Origin: Procambarus clarkii
Taxonomy: Eukaryota; Arthropoda; Malacostraca; Decapoda; Cambaridae
DNA length: 64,000 nucleotides
NCBI RefSeq assembly: GCF_040958095.1
Contig: NC_091208.1
Coordinates: forward strand, 6,818,693-6,882,692
Reading direction: 5' to 3'
Shown: one piece after another, positions 35,433 to 49,321 of the stretch
How the letters are laid out: the number at the start of each line of letters is the position of its first letter
Position numbering within the stretch: the first letter of the stretch is position 1
Notes under the pieces: generated by a model
Told to the model about the DNA's origin: nothing
Database searches by the model: none
The model's input: only the letters and a program-made list of their open reading frames with translations
Position numbers and translations under genes: made by a program

Positions 35433-36337
35433 CCAGTGAAGTCATGCACTAAGCAGGAACCCAGTGCCGTCATGCACTAAGCAGGACCCTAGAGACGTCA
35501 TGTACTAAGCAGGACCCCGTTACGTCATGTACAAAGCAGGACCCCAGTGACGTCATGTACTAAGAAGGACCCCAGTGACGTCATGTACTAAGCACGACCC
35601 CTGTGTCGTCATGCACTAAGCAGGACCACAGTGACGTCATGCACTAAGCAGGACCCTAGAGACGTCATGCCCTAAGCAGGACCCCAGTGACGTCATGTAC
35701 TAAGCAGGACCCCAGTGACGTCATGTACTAAGAAGGACCCCAGTGACGTCATGTACTGAGCACGACCCCTGTGTCGTCATGCACTAAGCAGGACCACAGT
35801 GACGTCATGCACTAAGCAGGACCCTAGAGACGTCATGCACTAAGCAGGACCCCAGTGACGTCATGTACTAAGCAGGACCCCAGTGACGTCATGTACTAAG
35901 AAGGACCCCAGTGACGTCATGTACTAAGCACGACCCCTGTGTCGTCATGCACTAAGCAGGACCACAGTGACGTCATGCACTAAGCAGGACCCTAGAGACG
36001 TCATGCACTAAGCAGGACCCCAGTGACGTCATGTACTAAGCAGGACCCCAGTGACGTCATGTACTAAGAAGGACCCCAGTGACGTCATGTACTAAGCACA
36101 ACCCCTGTGTCGTCATGCACTAAGCAGGTCCCCAGTGACGTCATGTACTAAGCAGGACCCCAGTGAAGTCATGTACTAAGCAGGACAACAGGGACATTAT
36201 GCACTAAGCAGGACCCCAGTGACGTCATGCACTAAGCAGGACCCTAGAGACGTCATGCACTAAGCAGGACCCAGTGGCGTCATGTACTAAGCAGGACCCC
36301 AGTGACATCATGCACCAAGCTGGATCCCAGTGACACA
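35433..36337. repeat. 28-bp CRE-type minisatellite, array in unit B, with 168-bp higher-order repeat
   Basis: Same 28-bp unit as in the A units. The variant CTGTGTCGTC recurs at 35601, 35769, 35937 and 36105, exactly 168 bp (6 units) apart, with the same order of variants between. It ends in TGACACATGCATCACC, inside the next 84-bp array. Confidence 0.92.
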
Positions 36338-37350
36338 TGCATCACCAACCTCAATAAGGCCCTGAACATCATCAACACCAGCCTCCACACCCTCAGCCAC
36401 AACATAACCATAACCAGGCACTGCATCACCAACCTCAACAAGGCCCTGAAAAATATCAACACCAGCCTCCACACCCTCAGCCACAACATACCCATAACCA
36501 GGCACCGCATCACCAACCTCAACAAGGCCCTGAACGACATCAACACCAGCCTCCACACCCTCAGCCACAACATAACCATAACCAGGCACTGCATCACCAA
36601 CCTCAACAAGGCCCTAAATAACATCAACACCAGCCTTCACACCCTCAGCCACAACATAACCATAACCAGGCACTGCATCACCAACCTCAACAAGGCCCTG
36701 AACGACATCAACACCAGCCTCCACACCCTCAGCCACAACACAACCATAACCAGGCACTGCATCACCAACCTCAACAAGGCCCTGAACAACATCAACACCA
36801 GCCTCCACACCCTCAGCCACAACATAACTATAACCAGACTCTGCATCACCAACCTCAACAAGGCCCTGAACAACATCAACACCAGCCTCCACACCCTCAG
36901 CCACAACATAACCATAACCAGGCACTGCATCACCAACCTCAACAAGGCCCTGAATAACATCAACACCAGCCTTCACACCCTCAGCCACAACATAACCATA
37001 ACCAGGCACTGCATCACCAACCTCAACAAGGCCCTGAACAACATCAACACCAGCCTCCACACCCTCAGCCACAACATAACCATAACCAGGCACTGCATCA
37101 CCAACCTCAACAAGGCCCTGAACAACATCAACACCAGCCTCCACACCCTCAGCCTCAACATAACCATAACCAGGCACTGCATCACTAACCTCAAAAGGCC
37201 CTGAACAACATCAGCACTAGCCTCCATACCCTCAGCCACAACATAACCATAACCAGGCACTGCATCACCAACCTCAACAAGGCCCTGAACAACATCAACA
37301 CCAGCCACCACACCCTCAGCCACAACATAACCATAACCAGGCACTGCATC
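36338..37350. repeat. 84-bp minisatellite array 3 (12 units)
   Basis: Longest array; its left edge is fused to the CRE array of unit B. Confidence 0.92.
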
Positions 37351-38647
37351 CAATTGTAGGATAAGGATTTGGAAATGGACGGAGGAGTGGGGGAGGGGGG
37401 GGGCGGAACGAATGGTGCCTATTAGCTAAGTGATCCCCATTTACTGACAACTGTGACAGTGGCCTAAGATTACGGTACGCAAAGGGGATTTTAATAAGGT
37501 ACTAGAAGTATCAACACAAAATTTCTTGTGGAATGAAACATAAAAATTTTGAATATTGAGGTTACCCATTAAGGCGGTATAGAAAATCGCGCCCAGACAA
37601 CCTTATGAGTGTGGGAGAAAGAGCAGGATGTCAATATTTATTTCTTTTTAAATACAATAGTTTGTAATTTGGTAATATACTTATATTACGATTTTATTAA
37701 CAAGATAAAAATATAGAAAGAAAAGTGATTTTTTACTTTAATTGTAAAATATTTATAAATTTTAACAAAAACGTTTATTTTTTTTTATTTTCTAAAAATA
37801 TTATTTATATACGATGAAACGTTTTAAATCTCATCAAGCTTATCTTGTTGAAGTTGGATTTATTTTTGGTGTACAATGTACACATCAAACTTTAGTCTTC
37901 AGTGAGTAGGGATCACTAAGATACTGTGTACTACAGTGGTCGTCACAGTTTCGGTCACGATGGTGTTTCTTGTTATTGGTGTTTTGGTCAGGTGGCCACA
38001 TAGCACAAAGCCTAGAGCCAATATGTGGCCATAGAGCACTAAGCCTAGAGCCAACAAGTGATCATAGAGCACTAATCCTAGAGCCAAAAGGTAGCCACAG
38101 AGCGTAAACCTTGATCCAACAAGTGGCCATAGAGCAGTAAGCCAAGAGCCAACAAGTGGTCACAGAGCTATATGCTTCGATCGAGTAGGCGGCCACAGTG
38201 TACTTAAATTATAAATTTTAGCAAAAACTTATATTTTATTAATAATTTAGAAACAAAATATTATTTAAATAAGATGAAACGTTTTAAAAAACTATAAAGT
38301 GGATGGTGTTATCGTACGTTACCAATGTAACGTACAATTATGTTATGTTGTTGGGTAGATTAGATACACAGTTTTTAGTGAGTTTCATATTTATTTAGTA
38401 GTCCTGGATACAGCAGTGTCGTCAACGTTGAGACGGAGCTTGGAGCAGAGCAGAGAGCTGAGTGTGGCCGGAGTCGTGGAGCTCTATGTGGGAGAGCGTT
38501 GTAGCTGGATGCGGTCCTAGTCTGCTGCCTGTTCTGTGTCGAAGCTGTAGCGTCTTGTAGACGATTAGAACTGCCTACGCCGAGTGCTACATTCTTGACT
38601 GGAAATTGTACTGTAAGTGTAATAAAGACAACTTAACATCAACTTAT

Positions 38648-39567
38648 GGGGGCGATAGAAAAGTTTTGGAAAAGTTGTTCAATGTCAACCAATATTTTTT
38701 GACTAGTTGTATATGAAAAGTGCTGAAATTGTCCCAAGTTTCAGTACTGCAGCGTAAATAGAAAGGGAGATTTTTTTTTCAACTTTTTTTACACATTTTA
38801 AAGTCTACATTTCAGAACACACGTTTCAAATATAGTTATTTTGACACTTTTCTGACACATTAGCATATAATAAAGAATTGTTAGTTAGATAATTTCCAAA
38901 ACATCTTTAGTTTTCCTAATACAAATTTTCAAAGTTCCCCCAAAAAATCATGCAAATATGTCATGTTTATTGCTATTATAAAATCAATAAATGAACTTGG
39001 AGAAAAAGGCTCTCTAGCAAATGTAGAGACATGCCCTCCACATATACTGTGTAAGTTTCATGTAAATTGAATAAAAAATGAAAGTTTTGTAAACGCTTAT
39101 GTCAATTGAAAAAAAAGCAAATAATAAAGTCTAAGGTTCTAAAATCTGTGGCTGAGATTGACATCAACCAATTTTCTCCAAAATTGGCATCCTTACAGAT
39201 AGGCTTACATGCAGTCAGGTGTGTAAGTTTTAAGCAAATCGTCCAAAAAAAAAAATGAAAAACAAAAAAAAAATTTTAACTAAAATTTTTTTCCAATTAA
39301 ATTAATTATAATATTTGTTTAATATATGCTATTGTGATAGTTGAGCGTCATAGATATGATTTCAGTTGACACTTTTGTTTGATAATCGTTTATGACCATT
39401 TTGGCATAATTTTCACACCTACTTCAATATTTTTTTCCCCTTTCTATTTATGCTACGATGCTGAAACTTGAACCAGATGAAACACTTTTCATATAGAACT
39501 TGTCGAAAACGTTTGATTGAAATCGAACGAGTTTTCATTTATTGCATTTTTGGAACCAAACGCCCCC
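38648..39567. mobile_element. Long-TIR element in A2
   Basis: GGGGGCG start, CGCCCCC end, TTAT on both sides (TTATGGGGG and CCCCCTTAT). Confidence 0.6.
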
Positions 39568-40401
39568 TTATGTAAATATTTTCCCAATCTATATTAGCAG
39601 CTCTGGTTTGATGGGAGGAAAATGCTAAAGTTTGTATAGAAGAGAGGATGAGAAGGGAAAGAAGAGAGGATGAGAAGGGAAGAGAGTGAAGAAGATGAAG
39701 GGCAAAAGGGATTCTGATTTGGGCTGCTTTAGATAAGTGCTTTCAGCAAAGTATTTTCTTTACCTTTACCTGAAACTTTGTTTTGTGACATTGTAGCTAA
39801 TTTTACAGCGATGTATAAATTTATACAATGTAACAGTTTTTGGCGTTGGGTAATATATATTTTGTAATTGTTTGTCTCCAAAATGTAGAAAATCGTTAAT
39901 ATTTTTTAGAAACTTGCCCTAGAGAGATTACGGAAGATGTCTAGGGCAAGGATCAAAGGCACAATTTAAAGCGTAAAGGCAATAATATCCATTTTTTCCC
40001 CTACATTGGAGGCATAACAAATTTGAAAACAATACACATTCAGCTACTCTTCCTAACGCTTCCCAACGTCAAGAAACTTTCGTATTAAAGTGCCCATATC
40101 CTAACCAAACAGAAAACGGGACAGCATGTCACTTTCGCTAGCCACTTTTGTTTTCTACGACTACTTTTGGTCTTAGATAGACTATACGTCAAAATGCGAC
40201 GTTCTATTAGGAGGCCGGCTTGACACGCTACCCAGGGGAAATGGCTGTAATGTTACAGTGTATTATGTAATGAGGTTGGTGTCAGGCTCTGTATTTTAAT
40301 GAATTATTTCCGTTAAACACGACGGTGTGAAGTAGAACAACTTCACAGTACTCAGTGACAAATTTAGGGTCACGTGACCAAGCACTGACAGTGAGAGGTG
40401 A

Positions 40402-41127
40402 CCAGTGACGTCATGCACTAAGCAGGACCCCAGTGACGTCATGCACTAAACAGGACACCAGTGACGTCATGCACTAAGCAGCACCCCAGTGACGTCATAC
40501 ACTAAGAAGGATCCAAGTGACGTCATGCACTAAGCAGGACCCCAGTGACATCATACACTAAGCAGGACACCAGTGACGTCATGCACTAAGCAGAACTCCA
40601 GTGACGTCATGCACGAAGCAGGACCCCAGTGACGTCATGCACTAATCCGGACCCCAGTGACGTCATGCACTGAGCAGGACCCCAGCTACGTCATGTACTA
40701 AGCATGACCCCCAGTAATGTCATACACTAAGCAGGACCCCAGTGACATCATGCACTAAGCAGGACCCCAGTGACGTCATGCACTAAGCAGAACCCTAGTG
40801 ACGTCATGGACTAAGCAGGACCCCAGTGACGTCAGGCACTAAGCAGGACCCAAGTGACGTCATGCACTAAGCAGGACCCCAGTGACGTCATGCACTAAGC
40901 AGGACCCCAGTGACGTCATGCACTAAGCAGGACCCCATTGACGTCAATGCACTAAGCAGGACCCCAGTAACGGCAGGCACTAAGCAGGCCCCCAGTGACG
41001 TCATGCACTAAGCAGAACACCAGTGACGTCATGCACTAAGCAGGGCCCCAGTGACGTCATGCACTAATCAGAACCCCAGTAACGTCATGCACTAAGCAGG
41101 ACCCCAGTGACGTCATGCACTAAGCAG
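40402..41127. repeat. 28-bp CRE-type minisatellite, array in A2
   Basis: About 26 units; the variant order matches the A1 array almost base for base. Confidence 0.93.
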
Positions 41128-42751
41128 GCTTCCTCATGAATGTGAGGACTCTGACATGTGAATGGACTCACTGCTCTGTGCAGTGATCATTGTAAGGCAC
41201 TGTTAAACACCTTCTTTCTGGTTGTTTCTTCAGTTCAACAGCAATATCTCAATATTTCTGTACTCAACACTGCACTGTGTTGATGCAGTGTGCACTGCAT
41301 CTTGTAACACTGCATCCAGTTACAGGATAAGGATTTGGGATAAGACTGGGAAGGAAGGAATGGTGCCCAGTAGCTAAGTGATCCCCACTTACTGACGACT
41401 GTGACAGTGGCCTAAGAATACGGTACACAAAGGGGATATTAATAAGGTATTTAAAATATCAACACAATTTCTGTTAGAATGAAACATAAAAAAAATCAGT
41501 ACAACATTTACCCATTAAATCGGTATAGAAAACCACGAGCATATGTGTGCAGGATATTAATAATTATTACTTTTTATATATTATTAATTAATGACAAGAA
41601 AACATTTTAATAAAAAAAATGAAAATTATTATAAAACTAAAAAAGAAAAATAATTATTTCTCAAATTTTTAGGTACATTAAAAAATTATAACATAAAACT
41701 TTACTATGTTTATATTCTTTATATTATCTTTATTTATATTTAAAGAAACGTAAGAAAATTACATAAATACAAAATATTTCTTAAAATTTTGAGGACACAT
41801 AGCACCCGTAAAACTTTAATGTCGGCAGCGGGCTTTGATCATATATCTACTGAGTAATACGGTGATCGTCGCATTTGTTAGTGTTGGGGACATTTAGCTA
41901 TCGTGTTCTGAGACCAGTAGTTGTCAAAGAATTTAACCATTCATCATGTGATTTTTAATGTTAGTGTTACGGTCAGGTGGCCACAGAACAGTAAACCTAC
42001 AGCCAGCAGGTGGCCACAGAGCAGTAAGCCTAGAGTCAGCAGGTGGCCACAAGGGACGAGAACAGCCTTGATATATAATGATAAATTACACTATTGCACT
42101 TTTATTAATTACTCAGGTTCGTCATTTAACGGAGACTCAGTGTAATAAGGGCACCCTAACATCATCTCATGTAAATGCTGATTTAATGTTTTCCCAACTA
42201 TATTGACAGCTCTTGTTTGATAGTGAGAAGATGCAAAATTATGTAGAGAAGAGAGGGAGAGAGGAATATAGGGATAGAGGAAGAAAGGGTGAGAGGGAGG
42301 GAAGGAAGGAGAAGATGAAGGGAAAAGGGATAATGATTCAGACTGCTACAGATAAAGGCTTTCAGCAATGTCTTTTACATTTCCTTCTCTTTACATATAC
42401 CTAAATTTTTGTTTTGTGACATTGTAAACATTTTTACAGCAATGTATAAATTTATACAATGAAACAGTGTTTGGCCCTGGATAATATAAACTTTTTTTAA
42501 TTGATTATGCCTCCAGAATGTAGAAAATAGTTATTATTTTTTAGAAACTTGCCTTTGAGAGATTATGGAAGATGTCTAGGGCAAAGGTCAAGGGCACAAT
42601 TTAAAGCTTTAAGGTAATAATATCAATTTTTTGTCTACATTGGAGGCATAACAAATTTGAAAAGAGTACATACTCAGGAAGTGTGTATTCTGAGTGTGTA
42701 CGGACGCCTGACAACTGGGTGGACAGCGCATCCTTAGACTCCTTTTTTAGT

Positions 42752-42928
42752 TTAGAAAAATATTTCATTATAAATATTGAATTCCATGAATCTGGACCCT
42801 GGGGCTGAGTGCATAGGCATGTTGTCAATTTCTCTTGCAAAATCTGCCTCGCTCGTGTTGATATCAATTATATTTACAGGGGTTTGGATATCACGCATGA
42901 AGACGTTGTCCGGATCTTTCACTTTCAT
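42752..42928 (-). CDS. Small conserved hypothetical ORF (A2)
   Basis: Same 58-codon frame as 27715-27891, with TTC for TTT at codon 10 and ATG for TTG at codon 39. Confidence 0.35.
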   Translation of the reverse strand: MKVKDPDNVFMRDIQTPVNIIDINTSEADFAREIDNMPMHSAPGSRFMEFNIYNEIFF

Positions 42929-42981
42929 GTTTTTATAGTTGTACTGTATTGCTATACAGTACTGTATTGTACTGTATTGCT

Positions 42982-43340
42982 ATAACCATAACCAGGCACT
43001 GCATCACCAACCTCAACAAGGCCCTGAACAACATCAACACCAGCCTCCACACCCTCAGCCACAACATAACCATAACCAGGCACTGCATCACCAACCTCAA
43101 CAAGGCCCTGAACAACATCAACACCGGCCTCCACACCCTCAGCCACAACATAACCATAACCAGGCACTGCATCAACAACCTCAACAAGGCCCTGAACAAA
43201 ATCAACACCAGCCTCCACACCCTCAGCCACAACATAACCATAACCAGGCACTGCATCACCAACCTCAACAAGGCCCTGAACAACATCAACACCAGCCTCC
43301 ACACCCTCAGCCACAACATAACCATAACCAGGCACTGCAT
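42982..43340. repeat. 84-bp minisatellite array 4 (4.3 units)
   Basis: Followed by CCAATTGGAATCC in place of the CCAATTGCAGG seen after array 1, then a G-run. Confidence 0.92.
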
Positions 43341-44100
43341 CCAATTGGAATCCAATAAGGATTTGGAAATGGACGGAGGAGTGGGGGTGGGGGGGGGGCG
43401 GAACGAATGGTGCCTATTAGCTAAGTGATCCCCATTTACTGACAACTGTGACAGTGGCCTAAGATTACGGTACGCAAAGGGGATTTTAATAAGGTACTAG
43501 AAGTATCAACACAAAATTTCTTGTGGAATGAAACATAAAAATTTTGAATATTGAGGTTACCCATTAAGGCGGTATAGAAAATCGCGACCAGACAACCTTA
43601 TGAGTGTGGGAGAAAGAGCAGGATGTCAATATATATTTCTTTTTAAATACAATAGTTTGTAATTTGGTAATATACTTATATTACGATTTTATTAACAAGA
43701 TAAAAATATAGAAAGAAAAGTGATTTTTTACTTTAATTGTAAAATGTTTATAAATTTTAACAATAACGTTTTTTTTTTTTTATTTTCTAAAAATATTATT
43801 TATATACAATGAAACGTTTTAAATCTCATCAAGCTTATCTTCTTGAAGTTGGATTTATTTTTGGTGTACAATGTACACATCAAACTTTACAGTCTTCAGT
43901 GAGTAGGGATCACTAAGATACTGTGTACTACAGTGGTCGTCACAGTTTCGGTCACGATGGTGTTTCTTGTTATTGGTGTTTTGGTCAAGTGGCCACATAG
44001 CACAAAGCCTAGAGCCAATATGTGGCCATAGAGCACTAAGCCTAGAGCCAACAAGTGATCATAGAGCACTAATCCTAGAGCCAAAAGGTAGCCACAGAGC

Positions 44101-44760
44101 GTAAACCTTGAGCCAACAAGTGGCCATAGAGCAGTAAGCCAAGAGCCAACAAGTGGTCACAGAGCTATAAGCTTCGATCGAGTAGTCGGCCACAGTGTAC
44201 TTAAATTATAAATTTTAGCAAAAACTTATATTTTATTAATAATTTAGAAACAAAATATTATTTAAATAAGATGAAACGTTTTAAAAAACTATAAAGTGGA
44301 TGGTGTTATCGTACGTTACCAATGTAACGTACAATTATGTTATGTTGTTGGGTAGATTAGATACACAGTTTTTAGTGAGTTTCATATTTATTTAGTAGTC
44401 CTGGATACAGCAGTGTCGTCAACGTTGAGCGTAAACCTTGAGCCAACAAGTGGCCATAGAGCAGTAAGCCAAGAGCCAACAAGTGGTCACAGAGCTATAA
44501 GCTTCGATCGAGTAGTCGGCCACAGTGTACTTAAATTATAAATTTTAGCAAAAACTTATATTTTATTAATAATTTAGAAACAAAATATTATTTAAATAAG
44601 ATGAAACGTTTTAAAAAACTATAAAGTGGATGGTGTTATCGTACGTTACCAATGTAACGTACAATTATGTTATGTTGTTGGGTAGATTAGATACACAGTT
44701 TTTAGTGAGTTTCATATTTATTTAGTAGTCCTGGATACAGCAGTGTCGTCAACGTTGAGA
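44101..44760. repeat. 330-bp direct duplication in A3
   Basis: The segment beginning GTAAACCTTGAGCC at 44101 restarts at 44431, with no difference that I could see. The join reads AACGTTGAGCGTAAACC where the parent reads AACGTTGAGACGG, so the breakpoints share GAG. Confidence 0.92.
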
Positions 44761-44974
44761 CGGAGCTTGGAGCAGAGCAGAGAGCTGAGTGTGGCCGGAG
44801 TCGCGGAGCTCTATGTGGGAGAGCGTTGTAGCTGGATGCAGTCCTAGTCTGCTGCCTGTTCTGTGTCGAAGCTGTAGTGTCTTGTAGACGATTAGAACTG
44901 CCTACGCCGAGTGCTACATTCTTGACTGGAAATTGTACTGTAAGTGTAATAAAGACAACTTAACATCAACTTAT

Positions 44975-45879
44975 GGGGGCGATAGAAAAGTTTTGGAAAA
45001 GTTGTTCAATGTCAACCAATATTTTTTGACTAGTTGTATATGAAAAGTGCTGAAATTGTCCCAAGTTTCAGTACTGCAGCGTAAATAGAAAGGGAGATTT
45101 TTTTTCAACGTTTTTTACACATTTTCAAGTCTACATTTCAGATATAGTTATTTTGACACTTTTCTGACACATTAGCATATAATAAAGAATTGTTAGTTAG
45201 ATAATTTCCAAAACATCTTTAGTTTTCCTAATACAAATTTTCAAAGTTCCCCCAAAAAATCACGCAAATATGTCATGTTTATTGCTATTATAAAATCAAT
45301 AATTGAACTTGGAGAAAAAGGCTCTCTAGCAAATGTAGAGACATGCCCTCCACATATACTGTGTAAGTTTCATGTAAATTGAATAAAAAATGAAAGTTTT
45401 GTAAACGCTTATGTCAATTGAAAAAAAAGCAAATAATAAAGTCTAAGGTTCTAAAATCTGTGGCTGAGGTTGACATCAACCAATTTTCTCCAAAATTGGC
45501 ATCCTTACAGATAGGCTTACATGCAGTCAGGTGTGTAAGTTTTAAGCAAATCGTCCAAAAAAAAAAATGAAAAAAAATAATTTTTTTTTAACTAAAATTT
45601 TTTTCCAATTAAATTAATTATAATATTTGTTTAATATATGCTATTGTGATAGCTGAGCGTCATAGATATGATTTCAGTTGACACTTTTGTTTGATAATCG
45701 TTTATGACCATTTTGGCATAATTTTCACACCTACTTCAATATTTTTTTTCCCTTCCTATTTATGCTACGATGCTGAAACTTGAACCAGATGAAACACTTT
45801 TCATATAGAACTTGTCGAAAACGTTTGATTGAAATCGAACGAGTTTTCATTTATTGCATTTTTGGAACCAAACGCCCCC
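44975..45879. mobile_element. Long-TIR element in A3
   Basis: Same ends and TTAT flanks as in A2. A short deletion near 45140 removes the AACACACGTT stretch. Confidence 0.6.
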
Positions 45880-46713
45880 TTATGTAAATGTTTTCCCAAT
45901 CTATATTAGCAGCTCTGGTTTGATGGGAGGAAAATGCTAAAGTTTGTATAGAAGAGAGGATGAGAAGGGAAAGAAGAGAGGATGAGAAGGGAAGAGAGTG
46001 AAGAAGATGAAGGGCAAAAGGGATTCTGATTTGGGCTGCTTTAGATAAGTGCTTTCAGCAAAGTATTTTCTTTACCTTTACCTGAAACTTTGTTTTGTGA
46101 CATTGTAGCTAATTTTACAGCGATGTATAAATTTATACAATGTAACAGTTTTTGGCGTTGGGTAATATATATTTTGTAATTGTTTGTCTCCAAAATGTAG
46201 AAAATCGTTAATATTTTTTAGAAACTTGCCCTAGAGAGTTTACGAAAGATGTCTAGGGCAAGGATCAAAGGCACAATTTAAAGCGTAAAGGAAATAATAT
46301 CCATTTTTTCCCCTACATTGGAGGCAAAACAAATTTGAAAACAATACACATTCAGCTACTCTTCCTAACGCTTCCCAACGTCAAGAAACTTTCGTATTAA
46401 AGTGCCCTTATCCTAACCAAACAGAAAACGGGACAGCATGTCACTTTCGCGAGCCACTTCTGTTTTCTACGACTACTTTTGGTCTTAGATAGACTATACG
46501 TCAAAATGCGACGTTCTATTAGGAGGACGGCTTGACACGCTACCCAGGGGAAATGGCTGTAATGTTACAGTGTATTATGTAATGAGGTTGGTGTCAGGCT
46601 CTGTATTTTAATGAATTATTTCCGTTAAACACGACGGTGTGAAGTAGAACAACTTCACAGTACTCAGTGACAAATTTAGGGTCACGTGACCAAGCACTGA
46701 CAGTGAGAGGTGA

Positions 46714-47440
46714 CCAGTGACGTCATGCACTAAGCAGGACCCCAGTGACGTCATGCACTAAACAGGACACCAGTGACGTCATGCACTAAGCAGCACCCCA
46801 GTGACGTCATACACTAAGAAGGATCCAAGTGACGTCATGCACTAAGCAGGACCCCAGTGACATCATACACTAAGCAGGACACCAGTGACGTCATGCACTA
46901 AGCAGAACTCCAGTGACGTCATGCACGAAGCAGGACCCCAGTGACGTCATGCACTAAGCCGGACCCCAGTGACGTCATGCACAGAGCAGGACCCCAGCTA
47001 CGTCATGTACTAAGCATGACCCCCAGTAATGTCATACACTAAGCAGGACCCCAGTGACATCATGCACTAAGCAGGACCCCAGTGACGTCATGCACTAAGC
47101 AGAACCCTAGTGACGTCATGGACTAAGCAGGACCCCAGTGACGTCAGGCACTAAGCAGGACCCAAGTGACGTCATGCACTAAGCAGGACCCCAGTGACGT
47201 CATGCACTAAGCAGGACCCCAGTGACGTCATGCACTAACCAGGACCCCATTGACGTCAATGCACTAAGCAGGACCCCAGTAACGGCAGGCACTAAGCAGG
47301 CCCCCAGTGACGTCATGCACTAAGCAGGACACCAGTGACGTCATGCACTAAGCAGGGCCCCAGTGACGTCATGCACTAATCAGAACCCCAGTAACGTCAT
47401 GCACTAAGCAGGACCCCAGTGACGTCATGCACTAAGCAGG
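46714..47440. repeat. 28-bp CRE-type minisatellite, array in A3
   Basis: About 26 units with the A1/A2 order of variants. Confidence 0.93.
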
Positions 47441-49063
47441 CTTCCTCATGAATGTGAGGACTCTGACATGTGAATGGACTCACTGCTCTGTGCAGTGATC
47501 ATTGTAAGGCACTGTTAAACACCTTCTTTCTGGTTGTTTCTTCAGTTCAACAGCAATATCTCAATATTTCTGTACTCAACACTGCACTGTGTTGATGCAG
47601 TGTGCACTGCATCTTGTAACACTGCATCCAGTTACAGGATAAGGATTTGGGATAGGACTGGGAAGGAAGGAATGGTGCCCAGTAGCTAAGTGATCCCCAC
47701 TTACTGACGACTGTGACAGTGGCCTAAGAATACGGTACACAAAGGGGATATTAATAAGGTATTTAAAATATCAACACAATTTCTGTTAGAATGAAACATA
47801 AAAAAATTCAATATAACATTTACCCATTAAATCGGTATAGAAAACCACGAGCATATGTGTGCAGGATATTAATAATTATTACTTTTTATATATTATTAAT
47901 TAATGACAAGAAAACATTTTAATAAAAAAATGAAAATTAATATAAAACTAAAAAAGAAAAATAATTATTTCTTAAATTTTTAGGTACATTAAAAAATTAT
48001 AACATAAAACTTTACTATGTTTATATTCTTTAAATTATCTTTATTCATATTTAAAGAAACTTAAGAAAATTACATAATACAAAATATTTCTTAAAATTTT
48101 GAGTACACATAGCAACCGTAAAACTTTAATGTCGGCAGCGGGCTTTGATCATATATCTACTGAGTAATACGGTGATCGTCGCATTTGTTAGTGTTGGGGA
48201 CATTTAGCTATCGTGTTCTGAGACCAGTAGTTGTCAAAGAATTTAACCATTCATCATGTGATTTTTAATGTTAGTGTTACGGTCAGGTGGCCACAGAACA
48301 GTAAACCTACAGCCAGCAGGTGGCCACAGAGCAGTAAGCCTAGAGTCAGCAGGTGGCCACAAGGGACGAGAACAGCCTTGATATATAATGATAAATTACA
48401 CTATTGCACTTCTATTAATTACTCAGGTTCGTCATTTAACGGAGACTCAGTGTAATAAGGGCACCCTAACATCATCTCATGTAAATGCTGATTTAATGTT
48501 TTCCCAACTATATTGACAGCTCTTGTTTGATAGTGAGAAGATGCAAAATTATGTAGAGAAGAGAGGGAGAGAGGAATAGAGGGATAGAGGAAGAAAGGGT
48601 GAGAGGGAGGGAAGGAAGGAAAAGATGAAGGGAAAAGGGATAATGATTCAGACTGCTACAGATAAAGGCTTTCAGCAATGTCTTTTACATTTCCTTCTCT
48701 TTACATATACCTAAATTTTTGTTTTGTGACATTGTAAAAATTTTTACAGCAATGTATAAATTTATACAATGAAACAGTGTTTGGCCCTGAATAATATAAA
48801 CTTTTTTTAATTGATTGTAGAAATGTAGAATGTAGAAAATAGTTATTATTTTTTAGAAACTTGCCTTAGAGAGTTTATGGAAGATGTCTAGGGCAAAGGT
48901 CAAGGGCACAATTTAAAGCTTTAAGGTAATAATATCAATTTTTTGTCTACATTGGAGGCATAACAAATTTGAAAAGAGTACATACTCAGGAAGTGTGTAT
49001 TCTGAGTGTGTACGGACGCCTGACAACTGGGTGGACAGCGCATCTTTAGACTCCTTTTTTAGT

Positions 49064-49240
49064 TTAGAAAAATATTTCATTATAAATATTGAATTCCATG
49101 AATCTGGACCCTGGGGCTGAGTGCATAGGCATGTTGTCAATTTCTCTTGCAAAATCTGCCTCGCTCGTGTTGATATCAATTATATTTACAGGGGTTTGGA
49201 TATCACGCATAAAGACGTTGTCCGGATCTTTCACTTTCAT
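49064..49240 (-). CDS. Small conserved hypothetical ORF (A3)
   Basis: Same 58-codon frame as 27715-27891. Confidence 0.35.
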   Translation of the reverse strand: MKVKDPDNVFMRDIQTPVNIIDINTSEADFAREIDNMPMHSAPGSRFMEFNIYNEIFF

Positions 49241-49321
49241 GTTTTTATAGTTGTACTGTATTGCTATACAGTACTGTATTGTACTGTATTGCTATACAGT
49301 ACTGTATTGTACTGTATTGCT

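Larger units (their letters stand above)
27945..36337. repeat. Macrosatellite divergent unit B
   Basis: Starts with an 84-bp array and has the same general order (spacer, 33-bp array, purine-rich stretch at about 34830-34870, E-box, CRE array) but is clearly diverged from A units. It is enlarged by a LINE remnant, palindromes, a SINE and three further minisatellites between about 30600 and 34815. Its CRE array runs directly into the next 84-bp array. Confidence 0.7.
36338..42981. repeat. Macrosatellite unit A2
   Basis: Same order as A1, longest because its 84-bp array has about 12 units. 33-bp cluster 37989-38200, MITE 38648-39567, E-box 40368-40379, CRE array 40402-41127, small ORF 42752-42928. 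Confidence 0.85.
42982..49321. repeat. Macrosatellite unit A3
   Basis: As A2, but carries a private 330-bp duplication (44101-44760). MITE 44975-45879, E-box 46680-46691, CRE array 46714-47440, small ORF 49064-49240. Confidence 0.85.
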
